This document shows, one piece after another, positions 27,601 to 34,758 of a stretch of DNA of 64,000 nucleotides. A program made the translations under genes and the position numbers. Below the pieces are notes generated by a model. That model worked only from the letters and a program-made list of their open reading frames with translations. It was not told where the DNA came from and did no database searches. Origin of the DNA: Spirosoma aureum (GTDB taxonomy: Bacteria; Bacteroidota; Bacteroidia; Cytophagales; Spirosomataceae); assembly GCF_011604685.1 (NCBI RefSeq), contig NZ_CP050063.1, forward strand, positions 6,303,001 through 6,367,000, in the 5' to 3' direction. Numbering within the stretch: position 1 is the first letter of the stretch; each line of letters opens with the position of its first letter.

Positions 27601-27900
27601 ACGGCGATTTCGATAGGATTACTAACGAATGAGTTAATCACTAACTCGCTTAAATATGCATTTGTCGGTAAGGACAACGGCCTTATCCGCATCAGCCTGA
27701 CGCGGATGGGCGACGATTCGTTGCTGTTGATGGTAGCTGACAATGGTATCGGTAAACAGCCTGTGGAAGCCGTCAATGAAACGGGCTTCGGCACCCAGTT
27801 AGTGGAGCTGCTTACCCGCCAGCTTGAAGGCACGCTCACCTACGAAAACCAGAATGGGACGTTGGTCAAACTCCACTTCAACCGGGCAGTTATTACCTAA
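24649..27900 (+). CDS. Two-component propeller sensor kinase, HisKA_2 type
   Basis: A 1083-residue sensor. ATG 24649 gives a signal peptide (W-L-L-L-L-L-C-L, ending G-Q-A-Q). About 20-770: repeated Reg_prop blades (D-R-D-D-F-L-W-F-V, D-E-R-G-T-F-W-I-T-T-R-D-G-G-L, D-E-S-G-F-L-W-I-G-S-D-Y-G), forming two seven-bladed propellers in the periplasm. A Y_Y_Y domain follows (Y-A-Y-S-L-T-G ... F-H-L-K-A-R-N-S-D-G-I-W), then one transmembrane helix (about 825-848). The cytoplasmic H-box is E-I-H-H-R-V-K-N-N-L with histidine near 891, and the ATPase part has N-E-L-I-T-N-S-L-K-Y-A and D-N-G-I-G. There is no fused receiver or DNA-binding domain; the LytTR regulator at 16978 is the best partner candidate. 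Confidence 0.92.
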   Translation: MGKYVVFRWLLLLLCLSGGRGQAQSTVLYFDEPPKETLGRNRNQLTINRFFTDRDDFLWFVTGSGLSRYDGHEIVTVRFDPADLNSLSSARVADMIQDERGTFWITTRDGGLNAYNQRTGNVTHFRHLPTNKTSLSSDKLRFLQRDESGFLWIGSDYGMNRFDPKTGRTVRFLPKPGEPGQLQGNPLSPILVESVAQSRPGHARPGYIYVCTTAGFEQFDRTRNRWRCFPTVTKSGVPVINATDGLNVINGLCQDRRGLIWMGVPDQTGLRVFNPKTGQINWFDRRTADGKPIPFPNVILEDRAGRLWLCSDNDIFRISADRTVVEQCTPVAISNGEQLKELVTLYEDRQGLIWLERASDKNPLFFDPRQERHPNIPLPKFKNTAGGVSTRPVTESLMPDPEGFLWISTDLGLIRYNPVQNEMMIVLKQPLTYFTSPLSGAAGTSSNRYLLVGAEAGLFVYDKKTSRLTPVRLDKTGRNTIQNAIASVIDGDGDLWISTWGKGLFRIPKGSLSVETGLVSTYEQWKNDPTNANSLLSNTLQKIAVDAQNTVWVCGAAHGLSRVNKRTRHVQRFVLRQGDLYGLASNYTFAPVIDKQGDVWITSGYAAPLQKLSVKTGRFKKYGAANGFTDDYFAHATLDRTGKIWFNQHQVVSCIDPLTERVTTFPQFVGNSVYSTPITALATTGEIYFGCQNNLRRFGPTDTIHHIPKASSPLRLVSVSCFDTDGTQTMRPMPQDRWRANVLALSHRENTLELKFALLDYRNTSSRAYAYSLTGPNDEPKWISIGPNNTVDFAQMKPGTYLFHLKARNSDGIWTNLAPLRLHISPPWWQSLWAYAAYGLLLLLGFWYLLTIRLREQARELALQEAVVIKQQRDEIAQKNAQNELLLKEIHHRVKNNLSVVSGLLALQSAKVTDPNVQEAIQASQNRVQSMGIIHQKLYQGKQLGAIEMRDYFNNLGESILDSFDAAGRITIDCSMPELVLDIDTAISIGLLTNELITNSLKYAFVGKDNGLIRISLTRMGDDSLLLMVADNGIGKQPVEAVNETGFGTQLVELLTRQLEGTLTYENQNGTLVKLHFNRAVIT

Positions 27901-28255
27901 ATCTAGACAAAATCAGAACCCTGTAGTTGACCGTTTGCTTATCTAGCAACTAATTTCCGGCTTTCGATAGGGGGCGTTTTCGTTATGTGAGAACCTGTTG
28001 ATTACCGTACCGTATCGTCTCCTCCTTCTGGTCGTTTTCGACCACGAAAAGGGTAATAAAAATCGAATTACCTTCATAAACTTCTGCAAACAAGCTGTTT
28101 ATATGAATTTCCCGTTCATGTCAAATCGCTTAGGAAAACCTCCAATAGCTTTCGAGAAAAGGTACTGGCATATACTACGAAAGTAACTACAGTTGCAAAA
28201 ATGAACGACTCTTGGCATATTGCAGTTGTAGTGATGAAAAAAGGCACTGCTTGCT
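27901..28255. other. Upstream region of the toxin-antitoxin operon
   Basis: About 355 bp. Apart from the operator-like repeat at 28186-28232, I see nothing. A 62-codon frame at 27998-28186 has no family resemblance. Confidence 0.45.
28186..28232 (+). promoter_or_regulatory. Operator-like inverted repeat before the Xre/RES genes
   Basis: ACTACAGTTGCAA (28186-28198) and TTGCAGTTGTAGT (28220-28232) form an inverted repeat with two mismatches and a 21-nt spacer, about two helical turns. It ends 23 bp before the antitoxin start. Family knowledge: Xre antitoxins of RES pairs repress their own operon through such repeats. Confidence 0.5.
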
Positions 28256-28666
28256 ATGGCATACCCAACACTTCCTCCACAGACGGCTGTTTATACCCCG
28301 TACACTGTCATTGATAAATCCCGGCAGGGCATGCTTCGTACAGAAGCCGATCAGGTAGCCCAGTTAGCCGGATTGACCGATATTGAACTGGCTCGCATTC
28401 TGAACATGTCGGTACGCAACCTACATCGGCTCAAAGCTGACGATAAACTGGCCCGAGACGCTTCTGAGCGGCTGCTGTTGCTAACCAACTTGTTGCAACA
28501 TGGGCTGGATGTCTTCGATGAGGATGCCCAGACACTGGCCGAATGGCTTCGTTCGCCCATTCGTGAACTCAATACCCAATCCCCCTTGTCGCTCCTAGAC
28601 ACCACAACTGGGTTTGGGCTCGTGGATGATGTGCTGGGGCGCATCGAACACGGTATTGTCGGCTAG
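28256..28666 (+). CDS. Xre/MbcA/ParS-type antitoxin of a RES pair
   Basis: A 136-residue cytoplasmic protein. The N-terminal helix-turn-helix is seen at about 38-65 (L-T-D-I-E-L-A-R-I-L-N-M-S-V-R-N-L-H-R). The C-terminal DUF2384-like toxin-binding domain has A-S-E-R-L-L-L-L, then V-F-D-E-D-A-Q-T-L-A-E-W-L-R-S-P, then G-F-G-L-V-D-D-V-L-G-R-I-E-H-G-I-V-G. This matches the Xre-RES antitoxin layout. It binds and neutralises the RES toxin next door and, with it, represses the operon (family knowledge). The start is just downstream of the operator-like repeat; the toxin begins 17 bp after its stop. Confidence 0.92.
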   Translation: MAYPTLPPQTAVYTPYTVIDKSRQGMLRTEADQVAQLAGLTDIELARILNMSVRNLHRLKADDKLARDASERLLLLTNLLQHGLDVFDEDAQTLAEWLRSPIRELNTQSPLSLLDTTTGFGLVDDVLGRIEHGIVG

Positions 28667-28682
28667 TTATCCTGCTCCCTTG

Positions 28683-29159
28683 ATGTTAACCGTTTACCGA
28701 ACTGTTAAAGCAAAGTACATCCATGAACCCTTGGCTACCGAAGGGGCCCGGCTGTTTGGGGGCCGGTGGAACCCAAAGGGGTACCCCCTACTCTATACTA
28801 CCTCCTCCCCTGCTCTGGCCTTAGTCGAATCGTTAGTACACCAACCTCGGGTCAAGTACGACAAGTTGCCCAAGCTAATTTTGTTTACCCTGGAGGTGCC
28901 CGATGACTCGTTGACCACTTGGTCGCTGGATGACTTGCCTGCTTATTGGAATGAGGAGAGTTATGAACGTACCCAATGGATTTTAGGGGATTGGCTAAAT
29001 GAGCCCACCACGTTAGTGGCGGCTGTTCCTTCCGTGGTAGTGCCGATGTCTTACAATTATTTGCTTCATCCAGCTCATATAGCTTTTGGCCAAATCCGGG
29101 TTGTCCACCAGGAGCCTTTTCCTATCGAACGTCGACTCTGGCAGCAGGAAGGTTCCTAA
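28683..29159 (+). CDS. RES-domain toxin
   Basis: A 158-residue protein; ATG 28683 is chosen because M-L-T-V-Y-R-T-V is the usual RES-domain beginning. The domain signature is L-F-G-G-R-W-N-P-K-G-Y-P-L-L-Y-T with R and W-N, then L-A-L-V-E-S-L-V-H (conserved E) and a late V-P-M-S-Y-N-Y-L-L-H-P (conserved S and N). Family knowledge: RES toxins resemble ADP-ribosyltransferases and deplete NAD+, arresting growth. Length is normal, and no inactivating change is visible, so the pair is probably functional. Location near an IS630 remnant and a prophage fits mobile or accessory DNA. Confidence 0.93.
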   Translation: MLTVYRTVKAKYIHEPLATEGARLFGGRWNPKGYPLLYTTSSPALALVESLVHQPRVKYDKLPKLILFTLEVPDDSLTTWSLDDLPAYWNEESYERTQWILGDWLNEPTTLVAAVPSVVVPMSYNYLLHPAHIAFGQIRVVHQEPFPIERRLWQQEGS

Positions 29160-29357
29160 TTCATTCCATTAGCAAACCTGTAACTAGTCAAATAAAGGCG
29201 GACTTTGGAATGTAACTTATATTAGCTGATTTGTATAAACCAGTTCATTTATCATCGTCCAAATAAAGGTCGACTATCAGCATTAATTGAACTTGTTGTA
29301 AACAGTGGCCAAAACCGTTCAGTTAAACGTCCGAATATAATAAGGACAAGACAACCA

Positions 29358-29681
29358 TCAATGAAAACCTTTTTGAACTTTGGTACAAGGCCATGGACAC
29401 ATCAATGGCGAGCCTTTAATACGCAGTAAAGAGTTGAGTTTAGTAGTAGTGTCCTTTTTTGTCAAACATACACAAGTTAGTGATTGCCCTTGACATACAA
29501 AATATAATGCTGGATTTTCTTTCATCGTAAATGAATGAACCGAAACAGTTTCATACTCAGTAATAGACGTTGGAAGAAATACTAATTCTCCCTTCTTAAT
29601 TTCTACTGAATGTGAATAGGGATTATGCTGTACCCTAACAACTCCAACTATCAGGATTAAAAGTAGGGTGAAAGTTTTCAT
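29358..29681 (-). CDS. Small secreted protein of unknown function
   Basis: The product has 107 residues and starts with a signal-like segment (M-K-T-F-T-L-L-L-I-L-I-V-G-V-V-R-V-Q). Three to four cysteines (F-V-C-Q-G, T-C-V-C-L, M-C-P-W-P-C) are grouped in the second half. No family is recognised. Composition is AT-rich compared with the host genes. It lies between the toxin-antitoxin pair and the IS630 remnant and may be accessory DNA. The signal sequence and coherent length support a gene, but evidence is limited. Confidence 0.45.
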   Translation of the reverse strand: MKTFTLLLILIVGVVRVQHNPYSHSVEIKKGELVFLPTSITEYETVSVHSFTMKENPALYFVCQGQSLTCVCLTKKDTTTKLNSLLRIKGSPLMCPWPCTKVQKGFH

Positions 29682-29805
29682 TGATTTATTTTTACTTACT
29701 GTTCACGGAGAATATCAATTGTTTTTTTACAAAAAAAAATTTAACACTTTTATCAGTTGAAAAAATTTATTAACTAACATAAATTAGTCGTACTATAATC
29801 ATTAT

Positions 29806-30899
29806 TGATACGTGAATTATTCCGTAATGAAGGCCACCTCTTTTTTATTGAAGAATGCCTTCACTGAGTTAGGGTCATTTTCAAACCGCTTGGCTTGCTC
29901 AAGAACTGCTACCGTTAGCTCCTCTAAGCTAGTAAATACTCGGTTTTTCAAGTCGCCTTTCAACTGACTCCAAACCAATTCGACTGGGTTCAGTTCCGGG
30001 CCACCGTGGCGCGGCTGTAAGCGGGTAAGCGTTCCAAATGAATCCGACCGGGCCGCTCCCGAAGGAACTGCTTAACAGCTTCACTACGATGAATGGCGGC
30101 TCCGTCCCAGATAATCAGTAGATTCCGCTTCCGATAGCGCCCACACAGTTGGCTTAAAAACCAGACTATGTCCTCACCCGTGAACGCCTGATCCTGACCA
30201 GCCACGTAGATTCGACCGTTTGGGGCGATAGCCGCAATCAGGCTTAAGTGGGTCCGTCCTGCTTGTTCAACCAGTACCGGTGTCTGCCCACAAGGTGCCC
30301 AAGTATGAGCTACTAAGGGCAGTAAATAACAGGCTGACTCATCGACATATAAAATAACTCGCTCTTCATCCTTCGCTTTTTCGCTTCGGCGATCCGATTG
30401 AGTTCCGGTAAGCGTTCCTATCGCCATTGAGCAACTGCTTGCGCATCTTGCTGACGGGCTTTGCATTGCGGCAACTGCCTGCTCCAGCCTACTTTCTTCA
30501 AAATACGACCTATTTGAGAGGGGTCATAACTGACGCCAAATAACTTCCTGATCACTTCATTAATTCGGGGGCGGGTCCAGACTACTCCGCTAAATCCGTG
30601 ATGTTCGGCTCCTTTATTAAGTTCACTTACTAATTGGCTTAGTTGCTGAGTCGATAAACGGGCTGGTGCACCGGTTCGCTTCCCTTCTTGCAAGGCGGTT
30701 GGTCCTTGCTGGTTGTATTTCTTCAGGGTTCGACTAACCCAAGGTTGAGTGAGTCCAAAGGCCTGAGCAATGGCGGCTTGCTGCCAGCCTGTCTGGCTGA
30801 GTTCAACACAGCGTCGGCGAAGGGCTTCGTAGTCGGATTGTTTGTAGATTGCCATGGAAAGCAAAAGTCGCTCACATAACAGACTTACTCACGGATCAA
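29806..30899 (-). mobile_element. IS630-family element, inactive, TA-flanked
   Basis: The ends are imperfect inverted repeats: TTGATACGTGAATTA at 29806-29820 and, read inward from the right, TTGATCCGTGAGTAA at 30899-30885 (3 mismatches in 15). Both are flanked by the dinucleotide TA (29804-29805, 30900-30901), the target duplication typical of IS630/Tc1-mariner elements. Length is about 1.09 kb, normal for the family. Confidence 0.8.
29818..30855 (-). pseudogene. Broken IS630 transposase
   Basis: The N-terminal part (to 30418) has a helix-turn-helix: W-Q-Q-A-A-I-A-Q-A-F-G-L-T-Q-P-W-V-S-R-T. It ends at a TAG after Q-W-R. The catalytic part continues in the -1 frame with D of the DDE triad in L-Y-V-D-E-S-A and again in I-I-W-D-G-A-A-I-H. 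After R-L-P-A-Y-S an extra 14 bp (C-G-C-G-C-C-A-C-G-G-T-G-G-C) shifts the frame, so the third catalytic acid in P-E-L-N-P-V-E, near 29970, is out of frame. The first shift could be programmed frameshifting, but the 14-bp insertion cannot, so the enzyme is dead. Confidence 0.85.
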
Positions 30900-31016
30900 T
30901 AAAGCCGCCCTGGGTATGAATCAACAGACGATTCCAACCGAAGTAGTACTGTTTCGGGTCTAAGTTTTTAATGTACTAACTGTTCATTTTTTATTGTATT
31001 AGGCATTACTTTTCAT

Positions 31017-32177
31017 TTATTGTTTAATTACAACTTTCTCATTACTAAAGTTAAATTGCAAACCAAACAATGTTAACAGTGAATTATCCAAGCCAAAATT
31101 TTTCCCGAAGGTTCCAGTTAAAAAGACATTATCAGCAATTCTATAATTTAGAACTCCCGCAGCTCTATCAGAATTCAAGTCCTTGTTAGTTATATCTAAG
31201 CGTCTAACATATTCAAATCCAATAGAGAATCTTTTAAATTCGCCCTCTACTTTACCTCCAAAATCGAAGTATGAATGGTACTCTGTGTGCTCTTTATCTA
31301 TTACTAATTTATCATTTGTTAAATACCTAAGAACACCAATAGTATGAAGAAACCTTTGCTCTTTATCATTCCTTATTGGTATCCAATTTATATTAGCCCA
31401 AGCACCAACCCTATCAAATCTGCCGGAACTTAAACGTGTTGTATCAAATGCATAATTAACTGCTCCAGCAATATCGACAGTAAATGCCGGCTTCTCAGTT
31501 AAAAATTTCCTTATTGTATCGGATTGTGACTTTGTATTCTTTAAATGCCCTGCCTGTAATGCCTTTATTTTATTATTCCTCTCTTTTGTAAGCTTTACAA
31601 TTTCATTCTTATCATTAATATCCCGCATCTTAAGTTGATATTCTATAGCTACATCAGCAATGGAACTATTAAGCCTAGCAAGGCTATCTACTATAATTCT
31701 ATGATATTTTATTACAGTATCTATAGCAGATTTTTTATTTATTTGAAATAACCTTGTACGAGCACCAAGGACAATATTACTTACAGATTTCCCAGCTTTT
31801 TCGTCAGTATTATTCTTATTCAGAACTGCTAGTGAAATTGAAATAAGTTTAGCTGAAGCAATTGACCTTTGGTACAATTCCCCCTGTTTATCTTCCTTAA
31901 TTCCAAGATATCTGAATGATGTCATGTTGCTTCTTCGCACCAACCAATATGGCGTAAACTCTGCCGCACCACCATTATTGTTTATTAAATTTATTACACT
32001 TGCCGTAAAAGCCTTTGCAGTTGCTGGTTTTTCAATACTGCTTGGAGCAGCGTCAAGCAACACAAATGCAGGAGAGGAAGGTGGTGCTAAATCTGAAATT
32101 TTCACTGTATCAGCAAATTGAGATTGCCCAAATGCCTTACAATAAACAAGTACCATTATTAGTATTAGTTTTTTCAT
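31017..32177 (-). CDS. Putative outer-membrane beta-barrel protein
   Basis: The product has 386 residues. The signal peptide (M-K-K-L-I-L-I-M-V-L-V-Y-C, ending F-G-Q) is followed by an alpha-helical middle part (about 100-220, K/R/N rich, coiled-coil-like). From about 225 there are alternating strands: F-T-V-D-I-A-G-A-V-N-Y-A-F, R-F-S-I-G-F-E-Y-V-R-R, N-V-F-L-T-G-T-F-G-K-N-F, ending L-F-G-L-Q-F-N-F. The end in a phenylalanine-rich strand fits a beta barrel. No family name is recognised. The gene is AT-rich compared with neighbours and pairs with 32197, 19 bp upstream on the same strand. Confidence 0.65.
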   Translation of the reverse strand: MKKLILIMVLVYCKAFGQSQFADTVKISDLAPPSSPAFVLLDAAPSSIEKPATAKAFTASVINLINNNGGAAEFTPYWLVRRSNMTSFRYLGIKEDKQGELYQRSIASAKLISISLAVLNKNNTDEKAGKSVSNIVLGARTRLFQINKKSAIDTVIKYHRIIVDSLARLNSSIADVAIEYQLKMRDINDKNEIVKLTKERNNKIKALQAGHLKNTKSQSDTIRKFLTEKPAFTVDIAGAVNYAFDTTRLSSGRFDRVGAWANINWIPIRNDKEQRFLHTIGVLRYLTNDKLVIDKEHTEYHSYFDFGGKVEGEFKRFSIGFEYVRRLDITNKDLNSDRAAGVLNYRIADNVFLTGTFGKNFGLDNSLLTLFGLQFNFSNEKVVIKQ

Positions 32178-32196
32178 AAATTTTCAAATTTTATCC

Positions 32197-32595
32197 TCAA
32201 AAAAGCATATCTACAATTTTAATAAAAGTCATTACTCTTTTATCATCAGACAAAATGATATCATTTGATGTAGGCGTAATATCTTCCTGCCCTAATGGTC
32301 CACCAGAAAAAGTATAGATTACTTCTGTATCGTCAATTACAGAATCTAAATTATCTTTATCTATTTGAGACAAATCTATACTTGTAATAAAAATAATAAA
32401 GCTATTAATAAGGCTAATGGAATTACCTATGTGGGTAGTAGGAATATTCCCCCCACTATCTTTATCAGACTCAGCAATTCCAACTTTAGAAGCACTACCT
32501 CTTTTCTGAAAAACCGAAGTTTTTGCTATGCCTTCAGTATCAACAAATGCACTTATTTGAATGTCGTTACTTGATCCGACTTTATAAACAGCCAT
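32197..32595 (-). CDS. Unrecognised protein upstream of the barrel gene
   Basis: A 132-residue product rich in S, D and I, without a signal peptide. Beta-strand-like segments (I-Q-I-S-A-F-V-D, V-I-Y-T-F-S-G-G) and acidic loops (D-K-D-S-G-G, D-D-T-E-V) are seen. No family is recognised. It precedes the putative outer-membrane protein with a 19-bp gap and similar AT-rich composition, so the two are probably one operon acquired together. It lies between the IS630 element and the phage integrase, a likely accessory location. Confidence 0.55.
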   Translation of the reverse strand: MAVYKVGSSNDIQISAFVDTEGIAKTSVFQKRGSASKVGIAESDKDSGGNIPTTHIGNSISLINSFIIFITSIDLSQIDKDNLDSVIDDTEVIYTFSGGPLGQEDITPTSNDIILSDDKRVMTFIKIVDMLF

Positions 32596-32682
32596 AAAGT
32601 ATTCAATTTAGTAAATTCTTATTTTTTACTTATTTGATCAGGTTCAATTACCAACAGCAAAGTTTTACAATTGCTTAAAAAG

Positions 32683-32708
32683 TAAAAAGGAGGAAAACCC
32701 CCTTTTTT
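32683..32708 (+). terminator. Rho-independent terminator candidate
   Basis: AAAAAGGAGG followed by AAAA and then CCCCCTTTTTT forms a hairpin with one mismatch and a T-run, in the gap between the leftward pair and the integrase. On the minus strand it would also end the integrase transcript, since A/T tracts occur on both sides. Confidence 0.5.
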
Positions 32709-32825
32709 AGACTACAATCTCGGGGAAATCACCCTTTTTTGTTTGCAAGAGTTTTCTTTGGTATTTGTACCATTCAAATAAACAATATATTCATTTAAAT
32801 CAACAAAGAGTAGAATCCCAACTAC

Positions 32826-34016
32826 TTAGATACTTTCTAGTTTCCCAAACTGATCTTCGTTTAAAAACAGTCCCAAATCGCGCAGGTATTTATCCGTCTG
32901 GTCTAGACTGCTATGACGGCACTGACGTTGGATAAGCTTGACATCTTTAGTAGCTCGATAAAGCGCTATAACACCTGTATGTTTCCAGCCATACAAATCG
33001 TAAGATTGATCCGTCATTTTCAGTAAGTTCAGAATGCGCCGATGCTGGTTATAGAAATACTTCTCATAAGCTGGTTTAGGACCAGGAATTCCATCAATCG
33101 TAAACACATAGTGGTTCGCCTGGTAGTCTCGTATCCGATGCTGTATAAGTAGCTTCTCGAGCGGTGGTGGAATCAATACGTGAGCGGTCCGGTTGTTCTT
33201 CGCATTTTCAGCATCGATACGAATAGTACGGTCTAATATATCACCTACTCGAAGCAGGCGCAACTCTGACTGGGGTCGGGCAAACGTATAATAAATGAAG
33301 TTTAAGAATAACCATAGCTGATGATCCTGAGTCAGCACACAGGCATCCCGAATGCGTCCAACCTGATCTGGCAGGAAAGCCGTATGTCGGCCCGGTCGTT
33401 CAGCCAAAGGCTTCACGGTCACAAAGGGATTTATTTTGAGCTGGCCCCGCTGTTGGTAAAAATTAAACAACGTCTCCAGTACACCCAGATGCTTATTAAA
33501 CGATTTATTGGAGAGCCCTAAATCGGCCAGCACATAATCCATATAGGTGTGAGCATGAGCGGCAGTAAACTGATTCAATCGTAAACGGACCAAGCTCTTG
33601 TCCGACAAATAAGTGCGAAACAGCTTCAGCGATGACCGGTAGGTCTTATGAGAATTAGCCTTGAGACTGTTCTTCTTGATGGCCAGGAAGTAGTCAATAG
33701 CCGCTGACAAATTGGATGTTGGATCAATGGCAGGCACCAGAGCCAATTTAACCGGAGCAGGAGTTTGATCGACAGGGAATTCAGGGTCAACGATAGCGCC
33801 AGATTTTAGCTGTCTGTTCACCTCTTTAATGACCATTTCCGCATCCCGTTTTCGCTCAACTATGGAGTCTCCCTTAATAATCACCCGTTTTCGAAGCAAC
33901 TTCTCTTGTTTCTCTGACCAGGCATAATAGACGACCACCCATTGTTTGGTCAGGTCGCCCCCCGCATCCGATAAGCGAGCTAATCGGAATGAGGCTTTTT
34001 CTTTCGCTTTTTTCAT
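32826..34016 (-). CDS. Phage-type tyrosine integrase
   Basis: A 396-residue recombinase. The start M-K-K-A-K-E-K-A-S-F-R-L (34016) is preferred over an in-frame 22-codon extension made mostly of A-V repeats. An arm-binding N-terminus (W-V-V-V-Y-Y-A-W-S-E-K) and a SAM-like core-binding domain (A-A-I-D-Y-F-L-A-I-K-K-N-S, about 120-215) precede the catalytic domain: Arg in F-A-R-P-Q-S-E-L-R, Lys in A-E-N-A-K-N-N-R, the H-box as G-W-K-H-T-G, His in C-R-H-S-S-L, and the nucleophile Tyr in T-D-K-Y-L. The K-H-T form is typical of Bacteroidota. It catalyses site-specific integration and excision. A decayed relative lies at 5130-5640. Confidence 0.95.
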   Translation of the reverse strand: MKKAKEKASFRLARLSDAGGDLTKQWVVVYYAWSEKQEKLLRKRVIIKGDSIVERKRDAEMVIKEVNRQLKSGAIVDPEFPVDQTPAPVKLALVPAIDPTSNLSAAIDYFLAIKKNSLKANSHKTYRSSLKLFRTYLSDKSLVRLRLNQFTAAHAHTYMDYVLADLGLSNKSFNKHLGVLETLFNFYQQRGQLKINPFVTVKPLAERPGRHTAFLPDQVGRIRDACVLTQDHQLWLFLNFIYYTFARPQSELRLLRVGDILDRTIRIDAENAKNNRTAHVLIPPPLEKLLIQHRIRDYQANHYVFTIDGIPGPKPAYEKYFYNQHRRILNLLKMTDQSYDLYGWKHTGVIALYRATKDVKLIQRQCRHSSLDQTDKYLRDLGLFLNEDQFGKLESI

Positions 34017-34055
34017 ACAAGTTACTGCCACTAAACTGCCACCAAATTGGCCCAA

Positions 34056-34081
34056 AACTGCCACTGCCACTGCCACTGCCA
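34056..34081. repeat. Hexanucleotide repeat ACTGCC
   Basis: Four tandem copies of the 6-bp unit (ACTGCC), just upstream of the integrase start; single ACTGCC or TGCCAC units also occur at 34022-34042. In the integrase frame it encodes alternating A and V. A 6-bp unit keeps the frame when copy number changes. Confidence 0.8.
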
Positions 34082-34111
34082 TTAGACTTCCATTATCAAA
34101 AAAAGCAACAA

Positions 34112-34145
34112 AAAAAACCCCGATAGTGTTGACTATCAGGGCTTT
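34112..34145 (-). terminator. Strong leftward terminator
   Basis: On the minus strand, GCCCTGATAGT-CAAC-ACTATCGGGG is followed by a run of eight Ts. It lies between the repressor gene and the integrase. Its position directly after the tRNA-end-like sequence at 34152-34172 suggests it came with a tRNA gene. Confidence 0.85.
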
Positions 34146-34151
34146 ACAATG

Positions 34152-34172
34152 TGGAGACGGAGAGATACTCTC
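34152..34172 (-). other. Degenerate tRNA 3' end
   Basis: On the minus strand GAGAG-TAT-CTCTC-CGTCTCC-A reads as a T-stem (GAGAG/CTCTC), a T-loop cut from 7 to 3 nt, a 3' acceptor strand (CGTCTCC) and a discriminator A. A transcription terminator follows at once, as after real tRNA genes. The 5' part of a tRNA is not present. It may be an attachment-site remnant, as integrases often use tRNA 3' ends. Confidence 0.4.
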
Positions 34173-34248
34173 AGATCTGTATGTAGTTGCGACTCAGCCG
34201 TTTAGCCGAATAATCCTTACTTTTTGTATGGTTTACCAACTGCTTCAC

Positions 34249-34623
34249 TTATGATTGTGCTATAGCCAGTTGAGCCGCGTTCGGAAAAAAACGTACTACT
34301 AAATCATTATACCTTTCTTGTAGGTCAAAATACTTTTGCTGTAACTCCCAGTGTATTTCAGCCGGTACGGTTCCGTCTGTTACCGTTAATTTCTCCCCTC
34401 CTTTTACGGGTTGCGGCTCCTTTAATACAACGTCTCCAAAAAAAGCATCTAACGAAAAGTCTAACTTTTCTGCATACGGCCTTAGTACTTTTCTTGTTAA
34501 TCGCTCACTTTTCATGTGCTTATCGACTGCGGCTCTGGTTACGCCAAATTGGCTTGCTAATTCACTCATATTAAAGCCTTTAGCCTTAATAATTGTCCTT
34601 AGCTTATTCCCGTGATGTTCCAT
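34249..34623 (-). CDS. Phage-type helix-turn-helix repressor
   Basis: A 124-residue DNA-binding protein. A clear HTH lies at about 17-40: F-N-M-S-E-L-A-S-Q-F-G-V-T-R-A-A-V-D-K-H. The C-terminal part (I-H-W-E-L-Q-Q-K-Y-F-D-L-Q-E-R-Y-N-D-L) is a probable coiled coil for dimerisation. There is no peptidase-like LexA/CI domain, so induction by RecA-type autocleavage is not evident. It is divergent from the early genes starting at 34759, with a 135-bp shared promoter region, the usual layout of a lysogeny repressor (inference). Confidence 0.85.
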   Translation of the reverse strand: MEHHGNKLRTIIKAKGFNMSELASQFGVTRAAVDKHMKSERLTRKVLRPYAEKLDFSLDAFFGDVVLKEPQPVKGGEKLTVTDGTVPAEIHWELQQKYFDLQERYNDLVVRFFPNAAQLAIAQS

Positions 34624-34758
34624 ATCAATAAATTATTTACAATTTTTAGTTGACATATATTACAACATAATGTATTGTTGCGAACATTTAAACGTAATTG
34701 TCTGACGTTTGAACGTAAAACTAACGCAAAGTTTAACCATAAGCCAACCCTTTTTATT
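34624..34758. promoter_or_regulatory. Divergent lysogeny/early promoter region with operator-like repeats
   Basis: Between the repressor and the early genes. Contains CAACA-TAATGTAT-TGTTG (34663-34680, inverted arms) and direct repeats AACGTAA (34691-34697), AACGTAA (34712-34718) and AACGCAA (34723-34729). These are candidates for repressor binding sites. An exact promoter could not be assigned. Confidence 0.45.

Noticed and set aside
27998..28186. 62-codon frame before the Xre gene
   Set aside because: Ends in the operator-like repeat and has no recognisable domain.
31017..32595. Abortive-infection or other defence pair
   Set aside because: No nuclease, NTPase or toxin motif was visible; a signal peptide and barrel-like strands suggest envelope proteins.
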